This document shows, in pieces, positions 11,441 through 22,460 of a stretch of DNA of 64,000 bases. The stretch comes from Triglochin maritima. Its lineage: Eukaryota; Streptophyta; Magnoliopsida; Alismatales; Juncaginaceae. The notes under the pieces were generated by a model. That model was not told where the DNA came from. It saw only the letters and a list, made by a program, of their open reading frames with translations, and did no database searches. Each line of letters opens with the position of its first letter. The first letter of the stretch is position 1. The stretch lies in assembly GCA_963682175.1 (NCBI GenBank), contig OY821787.1:15912501-15976500 (forward strand), written 5' to 3'. A program made the position numbers and the translations under genes.

Positions 11441-12796
11441 TCAAGGAACATCAAATGAGAACATCAAGTCATGAGGACCAGAGACTTGCCGAGATGGGCA
11501 AACTCCACTGGTACTCTGAGGTGTCATGAGGGGTGAAAGGTCAAAGCTGAAAGGCTCGAACCCCTCATGATATTGGTTGGGTGTGGGCAACAAAGAATGA
11601 AGTTGTGTTGCCTCGCTAGGGTTTAATTGCTCATCGAAGAAAACCCTCCAACCAATAGGCGGGTGCATCGGAATGAGTTCCTCAGGCTCGTTCGATGGAT
11701 GCAGCAGACATGCATCACTAAGAATGGGGCTTCTCCCCAAGTCATCCAACAAGGACCTCCCACCATCATTTAGATCATCAAGCATAAGCTCAGTCATAGG
11801 TGGGTCCTTGTTGGAGTCAATATGAAGCTCAAATGGCTCAATGGCCATGGGACATGAGGAAGAGACACCTTCTGGTATAGGCATATGGTGAGGTGTCTCA
11901 CTCTCACTAGTACTCTCAACTGAATCATGCAACGAACACTCCCTTTGAACATTCATGTTTGAGGCCAGCTCACTCTGTTGCATTGCAAAGACAGGCAATG
12001 AGTCTTCGCTGAGCCTACAAACATTCTCAACGGGCTGCATTGGTGTTAGAGCTGTTCGTTGATTTTGTGGTGCTTTCTCCAATTGGCGGATGAGATTGAG
12101 ATTTAAAGGTTCATCCATGGGTTCATGTTGCCTACCAGAGTTGAACACATGAAACTCGGCACTCATGTTACCGAATGAGAGCTTCATGAGACCATTTCTA
12201 CAATTAATCAAGGCATTGGAGGTTGCCAGAAATGGTCTACCCAAAATCAAAGGTATTTGAGAGTGGGTGTTCGCAACAGGATTGGTATCGAGGACAACAA
12301 AATCGACTGGAAATATAAAATCTCCAACTTTGATAAGCACATCCTCGATAATCCCCATGGGAATACGAATGGATCTATCCGCCAATTGGAGGGTGATCTT
12401 CGTTGGTTTCAATTCTCCCAAGTTCAACTGTTGATAAACAGAGAATGGGAGGAGGTTGACCGCTGATCCTAAATCAAGCAAAACATTGCTCAATCTAGTG
12501 TCCCCTATCGTACACTGAATAGTAGGACACCCAGGGTCCTTGTATTTTGTGTAGGTGGGATTCGACAAAAGTGAGCTGATATTTGCAGCCAAGAATGCTT
12601 TCTTAGGAACATTGGTCTTCCTCTTGGTTGTGCAGAGATCCTTCAACACTTTGGCATATTGAGGTATTTGTTGGATGACATCCAACAAGGGGATGTTAAC
12701 CTTCACTTGCTTAAATACCTCTAATATCTTGTCCATGTTGTCACTCTGCTTTTTGGTTAACCTACTTGGATAAGGAGGTTTTGGCAGGTAGGTTTT
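11441..12796 (-). pseudogene. protease and GWRV tail of element A polyprotein
   Basis: It continues the Gag frame after an amber codon at 12797-12799; the next Met is at 12736. Counting from that Met, residues 1-50 resemble the Gag-protease linker (DKILEVFKQVKVNIPLLD). Residues 70-185 form a retropepsin-like fold: the active site reads V-L-L-D88-L-G, the D-L-G variant typical of Athila-type plant elements, and ILGRPFLATSNALI is the C-terminal signature. About 240 further residues match no family I know. They end with HPPIGWRVFFDEQ, which is also conserved in element E, at the place where reverse transcriptase would be expected. Retropepsin would cut the polyprotein; activity here is unproven. 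Confidence 0.8.
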
Positions 12797-14548
12797 CTAC
12801 GGTGCCTGAGAAGAAAGCTTTGGTGTATTACCCTCACCCTCAGCTTCTTCTTCACCACCATTCCCACTGAGGGGCTGCATAGATGGTGGTGGGTGTGGCA
12901 AGGAAATGTGATTGTCAACCTGTTTTCCATTCCTTAAGCTCACAATGGAATTGACATGGTGAACAGGTTCCTCCACATGGTTCACTTGCCTCCCCCGAGG
13001 TACCACATTCTCATTTTTCATTTGTTGTTGTTGGTACATGCGGGGGTTAGCCTCAGGCTGGCTAGGAAAAGACCCTCTCTCTCTCTCATGTACAGATTGA
13101 GCCAATTGGCCCATCTGAAGCTCTAGATATTTCATGGTCTGCTGATTTGAAGTGAGAACTTGACTCGTGGTTGACATAAAATTTTTCATTGAGTTTTCAA
13201 GTCCACGAGTCAAGGTCTCAAGCGAATTGAATCGGGTTTCCATATTATTGGAATTTGGGAAACCCGATGGATTGGTGGTTTGCGCTTGGGGTGGCTGATA
13301 GGAATGTGCATGCATGGGAGGTTGGTGTGATTGGTAATGTGGTCTAGAGGAGTTGAAAGGACCACCCGGGGCATTAGTTTGGTTCCATGAAAAATTGGGG
13401 TGGTTCCTCCATCCAGGATTATAAGATGATGAGTATGGGTCATTCCTGGCTCTATCATAGACGGCGTTGACACGCTCCATCTCAGGAGGAATGGACTCAC
13501 ACTCGTTTTCTACATGACCTATCCTACCACATGAATGACAGGGAACTGGACCAGATGTGGACATGTGAGGTGCACTTTGTTGGTTTTGGAGCTCAATCGA
13601 ATCCATACGGCGCATTAAGGCCGCCATGCGTGCCTCGGTGGCCGTAGTGGTATCGATAGCAAATGCGGAACCCGATCTAGTTGAGTTTGCATTCGCGATC
13701 CTCGCTCCTATACTAGATGATGCAGGTGGTTCCCTCACACTCTCCCACTGCATCGTTTTCTCAGCGAGGTCTTCTAAGAAGGCCCATGCCTCCCTTTCAT
13801 CCTTTCCCAAGAACTCTCCTTGACACATGGACTCAAGGAGCGTTCTGGACGGGATGTGAAGACCCTCATACACAATCTGACAAAGATGCCACAACTCAAT
13901 GCCATGGTGAGGGCACGAGGATAGTAGCTCTTTGAACCTCTCAAGATATGCATGAAATGGTTCGGTCTCATGTTGATAGAACGAATTGATTTCGTTCCTC
14001 AATTTTTGAGTCCGATGATTTGGAAAGTACTTCTTGAGGAATGCAGATTGAAACTCATCCCATGTCCTAAAGGAATTCGCCTGGTTGCTGTACAACCACT
14101 TCTTGGCATCATCCTTTAATGCGAAAGGAACGAGCCTAAGATGGATGGAGTGTGTGCTAAGTTGTTGCAGCTTGAACATAGCACAGACCTCCTCAAATTC
14201 CCTGAGAAAGATATATTGGTCACCTTTCCCAGTGAAGCGAGGGAGCATGGAAATGAATTGAGGCTTAACCTCAAAATGGTTCCCATTAGCCTCTGGTAAT
14301 ACGATGCACGAGGGTAGAGCGGTACGGCTCGGGTAGCATCGATCACGAAGAGGTATGGGAACGACAACTGGAAGAACAAGTCGAGAAGGCGGTTCCAGCA
14401 ACTGCTCCTCCTCACGGAAATTAGCAGCCATTGGACCCGAACTACGTGCGACACGAGAGGAGGAAGGCGCCGAGAAATCGATGACCGAAGCCGGATTGAC
14501 AACGCTCCTCGTCAAACGACCACTCTCGTCTCGTGTCCACGAAAGCAT
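12797..14548 (-). CDS. gag: Gag of gypsy element A
   Basis: Retrotransposon structural protein that forms virus-like particles and binds genomic RNA. I start at the ATG at 14546-14548; the frame is open further upstream only through a poly-T run with no ATG. From that Met, the capsid-like region lies at about residues 85-255 (LREFEEVCAMF, VPFALKDDAKKWLY, FLKKYFPNH, HGIELWHLCQIVYEGL). A CCHC zinc knuckle (CHSCGRIGHVENEC) sits near residue 340, followed by a Gln/Pro-rich region and a Leu-rich stretch (LENSMKNFM...LELQMGQLAQSV). The frame ends in TAG at 12797-12799, after which the same frame continues into protease, so this stop is either a disabling mutation or a readthrough site. Confidence 0.88.
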   Translation of the reverse strand: MLSWTRDESGRLTRSVVNPASVIDFSAPSSSRVARSSGPMAANFREEEQLLEPPSRLVLPVVVPIPLRDRCYPSRTALPSCIVLPEANGNHFEVKPQFISMLPRFTGKGDQYIFLREFEEVCAMFKLQQLSTHSIHLRLVPFALKDDAKKWLYSNQANSFRTWDEFQSAFLKKYFPNHRTQKLRNEINSFYQHETEPFHAYLERFKELLSSCPHHGIELWHLCQIVYEGLHIPSRTLLESMCQGEFLGKDEREAWAFLEDLAEKTMQWESVREPPASSSIGARIANANSTRSGSAFAIDTTTATEARMAALMRRMDSIELQNQQSAPHMSTSGPVPCHSCGRIGHVENECESIPPEMERVNAVYDRARNDPYSSSYNPGWRNHPNFSWNQTNAPGGPFNSSRPHYQSHQPPMHAHSYQPPQAQTTNPSGFPNSNNMETRFNSLETLTRGLENSMKNFMSTTSQVLTSNQQTMKYLELQMGQLAQSVHERERGSFPSQPEANPRMYQQQQMKNENVVPRGRQVNHVEEPVHHVNSIVSLRNGKQVDNHISLPHPPPSMQPLSGNGGEEEAEGEGNTPKLSSQAP

Positions 14549-15452
14549 GCACAAAGGTGCACACACACCAAAACTTTTTTTTTCTTTTTTTTTCAAACAA
14601 AGAATGTACGTAGAAGAGAAGACTGGGGAACACAGGAGAGAAAGAATGACTCAGGAGAGAAGGGAAGAAGTCATTAAGCTACGGCGGATGGGTACAGGTA
14701 GAAGCACACAAGCAAACAAGGCTCAAACAATCCTAAGGTCGCTATAGGTCCTTACAGCTAGACGACGCCTAACTACGAGGTCACACGGCCTCAATACGCC
14801 TCACCTCCCTACGACGAGGACCACAAAGCCCAGCAAGTGAGCCAAGATCCGGGGATCTCGTCTCTCCTACTATCGACAAGGTGGGCAACGCCGATCAGGT
14901 CATGACGGTCGGGACCGGATCACTCTCCTAATGCGTCCAAGATCCTTAGGGCCAATGTCTACTTGATTTAAAATGAGACTCTTGATTAGTGTGGTTTTTG
15001 GGGCGAAGGAAAGGGTGATGAAATCCCCCACCTTATCTTTTATGGGACAGCCCCTCCTTAGTAGCGTTTTAGAGTCCTAAATCTTGCAATCAACTCTCCA
15101 AACAACGCTCAACTCACACTTGTTGCAATGCACTTCCTACTAACTAATGCATGTTCATACGAAATGCATGAATGAGAGTAGAAGGGCGTACCTCACGCCA
15201 GCTCTCAGCAACAGAAAATAAAGCTAAGATAAAAGACAATCTAAATGCCTAAGTCACATACATGATGCATGGCCTAAACAAAAAGAATGCCTAATCTTTT
15301 GCTTTGAGTTTTAGGGTCCAAGTTGCTTAAGGGAGGTTTGATTATTGATCTGGGAATAAACTATAAGTCAAAACATGCCAAATTAAGTCCCAGACCACTA
15401 TATCATATAAAGCAATACTCCAAAGAAATTTAGAGGTGAAATGAAACAACCA

Positions 15453-15491
15453 GACCGCCAGTTGGCGGTTGTAGACCGCTGATTGGCGGTC
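15453..15491 (-). repeat. palindrome pair in element A leader
   Basis: GACCGCCAGTTGGCGGTT (15453-15470) and GACCGCTGATTGGCGGTC (15474-15491) are two adjacent near-palindromes. They are related to those in the LTRs (16653-16691) but lie in the internal region near the primer site. Confidence 0.7.
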
Positions 15492-15624
15492 TTCTTCTCT
15501 CAAACCGCCTCCAAACTTCACCAGATGCTTCCCCTTCTCAATGTGCGTCTTTTGAAACAAAGAAAACTACAAGACAAAAATTAAATCCACTCGAATCGTC
15601 CAAACAAGAGTCTGGACTGACACC

Positions 15625-15642
15625 TCCCTGGCAACGGCGCCA
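15625..15642 (-). other. primer-binding site of element A
   Basis: Minus strand TGGCGCCGTTGCCAGGGA, six bases inside the 5' LTR. It complements the 3' end of plant tRNA-Asp (known 3' end TCCCCGGCAACGGCGCCA) except for one base, and marks the start of minus-strand synthesis. Confidence 0.85.
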
Positions 15643-15648
15643 AAAACT

Positions 15649-17060
15649 TGATTGAAAGTTTTATTTAAACCGCAAGTGCACGGCCGCGATGAAGCGGTGG
15701 CAAGTACGGGTCGTCCTCAGGGAGGTGAGCAGGCTCTTGTTTATCCGAAATCAAGTGGCAAAAATAGGGGAAGAAAGATGTTTATGCTAACCTACGCTAC
15801 ACTACTCTAAGAAGTATGAAATGTGAAAGAAGCAACCAAATGATGAAATAAGAACTAAGCTAAGAACAAAACAAGAATGCTGGAATTTCAGGAAGGGAAA
15901 ACCCCTAAGGGGTGGAGTGAGTGCACACAAGCAAAGAGGTGGGTGTAGAATACATTCTTTAAGCACATGAAGGTGGTGTTTATCAAGCATAGGAAGTGTC
16001 TAAATGTTATGGCAAAACCAATCAATCTATTCACCAACTTAGTTGATTAACATTTACATATGTAAGGTGTTTATTTCAGAACCTAAACAAGCATGAGAGG
16101 TGTCTAATCATTTTGGCAAAACTCATCAAGTTGTAAATTATATCCTAAACAAGCAAGCATACATTCATGTTTAATCAACACATTGAAATTAAAGCATTCA
16201 TCCCATTCTCTAATGTATGTATGTACCTCTACTCCACCCCCCAAAGGGGATGGAACTACTCACTAAACATTACACTAATTATTAAACTATGGAAAGAAAG
16301 CATATTAAAACTAAGCTAGAATTAAAAGACGATTAAACTAAAACATGCACAACAATAAAAGAAGCATAAAACAAACAATGGAAGAAACACAAAACTTTAT
16401 TGATAAAATGACTCACATTAAAAGTAGCATCCTCCTACTTTAGTGTGTGCTTCAAGGCCTCACTTCTAGTAGGAAGAATAGCCACTTAAAAAATGGAGTG
16501 ATTACAATAGGAGGTGAAGAGTTCTATTTATAGCCATGGAAAAAGCTAATCCGGGACAATCCCCCGATGTGGGACTAAACAGATACCACAAATAGCCTCA
16601 ACATCCTCTAATACATGTGCTGGAGAAATTTGAGCGCATTTGGGCCAAAAGTGACCGCCAATTAGCGGTCTTGGACCGCTAATTAGCGGTCTAAAGTGTC
16701 CGGATCGCTCTGGAATTTCTTGTGGGCTTTTCTGGAAGGCTTTGTTGGTATTTGATGCATCTATTTTGCATGTTGGAGCTCCTACCCGAATCGAATTGGT
16801 AAAATACTCCCCATGATGGTGTGGAGTATTCTGTTTTGCTCTTAGGTCCTTCTGTCTTACGATCAGGTCCTTCTCCCTTGCATCTTGGTCCCCAGATCTC
16901 ACAATTCAGTCCTTTTTCCCAGCTTTTGGGTCCTTTTATCCTTCATCTCTTCAAACCTATTTATTCCTGAAAACTAAACATAAAACTCGTGACATAGCAT
17001 TGTTTAGGTGAAAGATAATGGATATAAGATACAAATATAAGCATGAAATGATGTCAATCA
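15649..17060 (-). repeat. 5' LTR of element A
   Basis: A 1412-bp LTR with TGATTGA and TCAATCA edges. It carries two palindromes, GACCGCCAATTAGCGGTC (16653-16670) and GACCGCTAATTAGCGGTC (16674-16691), and a TATA box CTATAAATAG on the minus strand at 16524-16533. At the primer-site end the LTR can fold a CAC/GTG hairpin at 15679-15699. Confidence 0.92.
16524..16533 (-). promoter_or_regulatory. TATA box of element A 5' LTR
   Basis: CTATAAATAG on the minus strand, followed by AACTCTTCACC. Element E has the same box and downstream wording at 56057-56066, which supports it as the LTR core promoter. Confidence 0.6.
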
Positions 17061-17065
17061 GTCCG

Positions 17066-17293
17066 AAACGAGATTCATAGTGAAGACGTAGGCGGAGCTC
17101 ATGGAGTCGAGCGGAGCTTGCAATAGAGGAAGTAGGCGGGATGCCGAACCTCTATAAAAAATCTTCCGGTGCCATTGTGGTTTGCATTGTTTTCCTTACT
17201 TGCTTTTGTTTGTTTATTCCGCTGCATCTTTGATTAAGCAAGTAGGAGACTAACTAAAAAGTGATTAGAATTAGGACCATACAAGATCCTACA
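17066..17293 (+). mobile_element. solo LTR, family B, right part
   Basis: Continuation of the LTR split by element A. Sequence such as GACGTAGGCGGAGCTC and CCGCTGCATC is the reverse complement of the starts of the family B copies at 48.5 and 50.1 kb, which confirms that the two halves belong together. Confidence 0.8.
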
Positions 17294-17298
17294 GAAAT

Positions 17299-18299
17299 GA
17301 GTGTAATTATTTAACGAATAACAATCCAATACAATATGTTTGGTGAGTATTATAGGACTTATGACATGTGATTTTACCACTCTACTAAAAGCTATTGTTG
17401 TTAGTGAGGGGGTCACTTCCAATATAATCCCCAGGCAGCACAAAACCCCAAGCTAAGCGTCGGGTGGACATGAGGGGCTGCACTTTAGTACCAACGACTC
17501 AAGTTGTTACACCCTAGGTATTTTGGCCTATGAGCCGTAGTAAGGGATTGCTTGGCAACAACCCTCCATCTATACAGGTGGTCCCATTACCACTGAGGAA
17601 TTAGCTGGGATCCCATATCCCAACAAGTACATCAAATACCGACATTACATACATGATCTGCTTTCATTGTCATGATGTCTTCCACCTCCATCTAACGTGG
17701 TGTTTTCCACTTCCCACTCGTTTTTGTCAAGTAGGAGACGCTTCATAGCCCCTAACTCATTGTGGCAACTTGTTTGCTTCCTGGAGACGTTTGAATGGGT
17801 TTTTTTGGACATTATGAGTGTAGTTTTATTACTTGATTGGATCCACCATTCGTGAATGTCGTAAGTATTTGTTCCCACGGGTGAAAGGACATTTTAATAT
17901 TGTCACGTCTGAACCTACACTCTCAACATTTATGTCCCAAAATATAATAGTTAATCGAGTGGTTGATGTGTTTGTTAACGGTTGAACTATTAGGGGATAT
18001 CTCGGCAATCTTTGGCATTTCAAGTTGGGTTTATTTATCTGTCTTGGTATCATTGTTCTTGTATTTTGTGTTTTTTTTCGTATCATTTTTTTCTCTTGAC
18101 ATAACTACTTTATAAAAATGGCATAGATATTGTATGAAAATTATCTAGTTACTAAAATTATAACCACAAGTACAACAAATCAAATCATTCTCCAAGCATG
18201 AGAAAAGAAGAGAAAATAAACCCATTTTTGATTTTCTTTTTTTGTTATGTTCATTCCCTGCTAATATCCAAGTATTCCATGGGGAATTCTTGTAAAATG
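17299..18299. other. AT-rich spacer, no gene seen
   Basis: No recognisable protein or element. Short open frames on the minus strand have no domain content. Confidence 0.5.
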
Positions 18300-18359
18300 A
18301 ATTACATTATATGGTTATTGAATAGTTAGGGTGGTATATTGTAGGTAGTGTTACACATG

Positions 18360-18660
18360 TGTTCGAGAGTAAATTCACACCTAAAAAGATAAGGTAAATT
18401 CACATGAGCGGGGGTGTAAATTTCTGGACAATTGATGGTAATTTTATTGTCTTATACAAGACTGAGCAGAATGGGTAAATTCGTAGACTGAGCAGACTTA
18501 TAAAACATTAGGTAAATTCGCATGAGCAGAGTGGTAAATTCGTGCACAATTGGTGGTAATTTTATTAGCTTATACAAGACCAAACCCGTGAACTTGGTAG
18601 GGTAATTAGATGTACACAATAAGGTAAATTTATTTGTTATTTGTTTTCTTCGTTATTGTG
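18360..18660. repeat. imperfect tandem duplication
   Basis: Two copies of a unit containing TAAATTC-CATGAGC, ACAATTG-TGGTAATTTTATT and CTTATACAAGAC lie at about 18395-18475 and 18505-18590. The 3' flank (GGTAATTAGATGTACACAAT) matches the segment near 550 in the first repeat region. Confidence 0.5.
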
Positions 18661-20869
18661 AGTTTTGGTGGAGAGTAATTTAAGATGAAAAACAAGGTAA
18701 ATACAAGTAGTTAGTAGAGTATTTTCATCGTGATTTTACATCATTTGGAATAGTCATCTAAGTATCATTCTAAGAGGCAGATGTTGAGGTTGTTGAATAG
18801 CATTCTTAGAGGAACATGGATGAAGATAGCATAGAATCTTCATATATAGCATTCCAGACGTGAGTTTCATTTATTGGTAACCACCAAGTCTATTGGAATA
18901 CCCTATATTATGAAAGAAATGTGTGTTCTAAAAGTATTCTTTTATATGTCTTTTATTATGAATTGAATGTATAAATATTTTGTTCCTTGATTAATGTATT
19001 TGTCTTTTGGAAGTGTTAAGAAATATGCACTTGGTCCTTAATCGTAGAGCTCTAAAAGATAATGGTTTACATAAATAAAAAATAATTCATAATCATTGTG
19101 ATTAACATGGAACATTAATTACCGAGATAAGATTGTCATGTTAGTTAAAGGATATTGTAGGTCTACGAATATTTTCACAACATGAGTATATGAAATGAAG
19201 AATATTTTCTTTCGTATATTGAATAGACCTAATAAATGAAACATTATGGAATTGTGTTTGTGTTAATATTTTCATTGTATCTTTAGATCCTAAGATATGA
19301 GACCTATATTTTTTCACATGAGAAGTGTGTAATTTGATTATTATCAAAAACTATTATTACGCATAGTGATAAAGATATTAGTTGATTATACATGACTTGT
19401 ACTGATCAAAAAAGATGATATGTCAAAAGATTATGATTGTTCCTCTTCATTTAAGTGCTGATATTATTGGGTCTCTTGATAAAGCAAAATTATAATGTGC
19501 ACAATAAAACTTTTGTATAGTTATATATTTATAATTAGCTTATGAGATCAAGAAAAAGAAAATATAATACAAAGATGACATAACACATTCCTACTTTGTA
19601 TAATATTCGTAATATCATGAGGCAATGGATTGACACAAGTTATATATTATATATCACTAAATGGATCGTGTTCTATTCGAGTGAACAAAACATCTTTTGT
19701 TATTTGGGTAACTATAATGTGTAGCTAGATACCACTTATAGTTTATGATATTAAATGTTTAATACCATTGTCAACATAACTTTGATCCTCCTATAGGTCA
19801 CACCACAAAATTGGGAAACAAGAGATGCAATTTTATATTTTATATGATGTATTAAGTTTCATGTGTTATGAAATAATATACATGTGGTAAAATAATAAAA
19901 TCAATATGTCATAATAATGACATGGTTAAAATAATAAATAAATTTGTATGAGATGTATATATTATGGGGTATAATGTTTTGACATTATATATGATAATAT
20001 ATTGCATGATATAATGTGATCCGCAACATTATAACATATGAATTTGCTAAAAACCCAAAACGTTGGATATTAATCCAAAATTTGGTGTAAAGTCAAAAAC
20101 TATGAAAAATGGTCCAACCGTTTGCCCTTTTTTTCATATATTAATAAGAGATTTTTGCTGATTAACGGCTGGATTTAATCCACCTTGGTCAAAGGTAGTT
20201 ATGGGATAATGTGAGCAGAAATAAACAAGAGATCATGTGCAAAGTGGTTTGTACATGATGTGGTTTGGTGGAGACATTTACATGGGATCATGTGTAAATG
20301 GTTTACCCATGATGTAAGTTTGAGGATGCTCTATGAATAGGTCCCTCCTCACTTCCTTTGTTTAATTAATGTAAAAATTCTCCTCTCCATATTTCTCCAT
20401 CATTAATCCATCCGAAATTCTTCTTATTAATTGAGTGTTTAAGAGATTAAATTTTTTGGAGCATAAAAACGGTTATTAGCTAGATTCTAACCTTGAATTA
20501 GAGATTGATTGACTATCTTCGATCTCTCTAATCTTGTTTAGAGTTTGGTGAACACTTGGAGGTAATTCCGAGACAATCCGACGTGCAACCCGACTTCGAA
20601 TTTGTAAAAGGGATTTGATAATCTCCTAGGTATGATCCAATATATGTATTTCAATATTAATTAGTATACAATATAGATTGAAATACAAATGAAGTTTTGT
20701 ATGTAAAATTGTTAAAAATATGAAAATCAATCCTAATTGCTTGTAAAATTTCAAAAAAATATAAACAAGTATGGAACATGAAATCCAACGTATTATATTT
20801 GAGATCACCCTACCATTTATGTGAGATTACTCTTACCAATGTGTCATTGTTGTGTTCGACATATGAAAA
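18661..20869. other. AT-rich intergenic DNA, no gene seen
   Basis: Strongly AT-rich and full of stops in all frames. No tRNA-like or known repeat structure was recognised. Confidence 0.5.
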
Positions 20870-21460
20870 TAACTTGCACCATTCTAAGAATTAACATTGG
20901 CATATAAAATACCTTTGCAATATAAAATTGCTTTTAGTTAGATATGGATTACCTTTGTCACGTAAAGCTACCTTTCAGCATTATACAAAATACCTTTCGC
21001 ATGTAAATGCCTTTGAGATATGAAATTACATTTTAGTAAGATCTAAATTCTTTTCAGTATCCTAAGAATTACCTTTGGCATGTAAATTACCTTTGGAACA
21101 TAACTGTTCCTTTAGTATGATATAGATTACCTTCAACATGTGAAAATATGTTCCTGTAAGATATTAACTTATTTTAGTGGCCTAAGAATTTCCTTTGGCA
21201 TGTAAAATACCTTTGGAATATAAATGTTCGTTTAGTAAGACATAGATTACCTTCGACATGTGAAAATACCTTTTAGTATGATACAAAATACATTTGCCAT
21301 ATAAGCGCCTCTCGAATATGAAAAATTCATTTATTGAAATATAAATAACCATTGACAGATCCAAATACATTTTCATATACAAAAATTAAGCATGCCATAT
21401 AAATTAAATTTAGAATATGAAAATACCTTTTAGTACGATACCGATTACCTTGGATGTGAA
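20870..21460. repeat. degenerate tandem array, about 121-bp unit
   Basis: The phrase CCTAAGAATT-CCTTTGGCATGTAAA recurs at about 21060 and 21181 (spacing 121 bp), with older copies on either side near 20875 and 20990. Each unit holds smaller steps built on ATTACCTTYGRCATGTRAAA and CCTTTTAGTADGATA. Confidence 0.6.
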
Positions 21461-21954
21461 AACATTCTGGAATAACTAAAACCATTGAAATAACAAATGA
21501 AAACACTAAAATCACATTTCGAGATCCCAAAACACTAAAAATACAAATACGATAATTGGTTCCTTAATTGACAAAATTCAGGACAAATATCACAAACCTT
21601 ATCCGAAACACTAAAAATATTCATGTTTTGGTATAAAAACCAAAATGAAAATAGATATTAAGGGATATTCAACTGAAAGCAGCGCATCGGTAGCTATAGT
21701 ACCTAAGAAAGATGGATTCTCGAAGCCTAAAAAATCCAAAACCCTAAAACAACAAAATTTAAAATTAGAAAGGCAAAAGAGGATGGAAAATAGGAAACTC
21801 AAGACAGAAATCAAAAGCAAACCTTTGTATTCCTAACTTACTCCTGGTGACTATGCAACCACACAACTGCCCAAAAGATGTAAGCGCAAGAAACGTACGC
21901 AGCAGAGGTACGGAGACATGGACGGATACGATGTCCGGAACAGAGGATTCCGAG

Positions 21955-22460
21955 TAGGGGTGTAAAAGGGTCGGGTATGGGGCGGATATGGTCATACACA
22001 TACTCATACCCGTCTAACTAAATGGGTACGGGTATATACCCATTTAAATAGTGTTGTACTCGTACCCGTCCCATACCCCTTTAATAAACAGGTATGAGGT
22101 GTGTATAACAGGTATAATTTTTGCTAACAAAATGAGTATTTTTGCTAAAAAAACACTACTTGAAAGAACTTAATCATTGAATGAGAATGATTTAAGCCAA
22201 AAGGATGCTAAATTTACGATTTTTGAGATTAGAAATTAAACGAAAATGGTGAGAAATCACCAACTTTCTCACAAACAAACCTCGAAACAACCACTTTTGC
22301 CAACAAAATCTTATTTTTTTATTATTTTAACTATATAATATATATTAATTAAATAATTAAATGGGTAAACGGGTATGGGTAGAGGTATACCCGCACCTGC
22401 CACCTTTATTAAACGAGTAAAACAGGTATGGATAAACGAGTATAATTTTTTTAATGGGTA
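21955..22460. repeat. possible hAT-type non-autonomous element, incomplete
   Basis: It begins TAGGGGTG like the hAT-type elements at 33.2 and 45.2 kb, then runs through GGGTAYGGGTATAYACCC-rich sequence on both strands (22000-22080, 22365-22450). No matching CACCCCTA end or 8-bp duplication was located, so the right boundary is uncertain. Confidence 0.3.

Larger units (their letters stand above)
8460..17060 (-). mobile_element. complete Ty3/gypsy element A (Athila-like, non-autonomous)
   Basis: An 8.6 kb element with two LTRs (8460-9851 and 15649-17060) and a perfect 5-bp duplication GTCCG at 8455-8459 and 17061-17065. Order on the minus strand: 5' LTR, tRNA-Asp-type primer site (15625-15642), leader with conserved block (about 14940-15085), Gag, protease, a GWRV tail, a 1.3 kb non-coding tail starting at a G12 tract, a three-hairpin block, polypurine tract, 3' LTR. 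No reverse transcriptase, RNase H or integrase motif is present. The LTRs differ by roughly a dozen or so substitutions plus one palindrome unit, so insertion was recent. Confidence 0.92.

Noticed and set aside
15342..15560. 72-residue frame in the leader of element A
   Set aside because: It lies between primer site and Gag and overlaps the palindrome pair; no matching frame was noticed in E or H.
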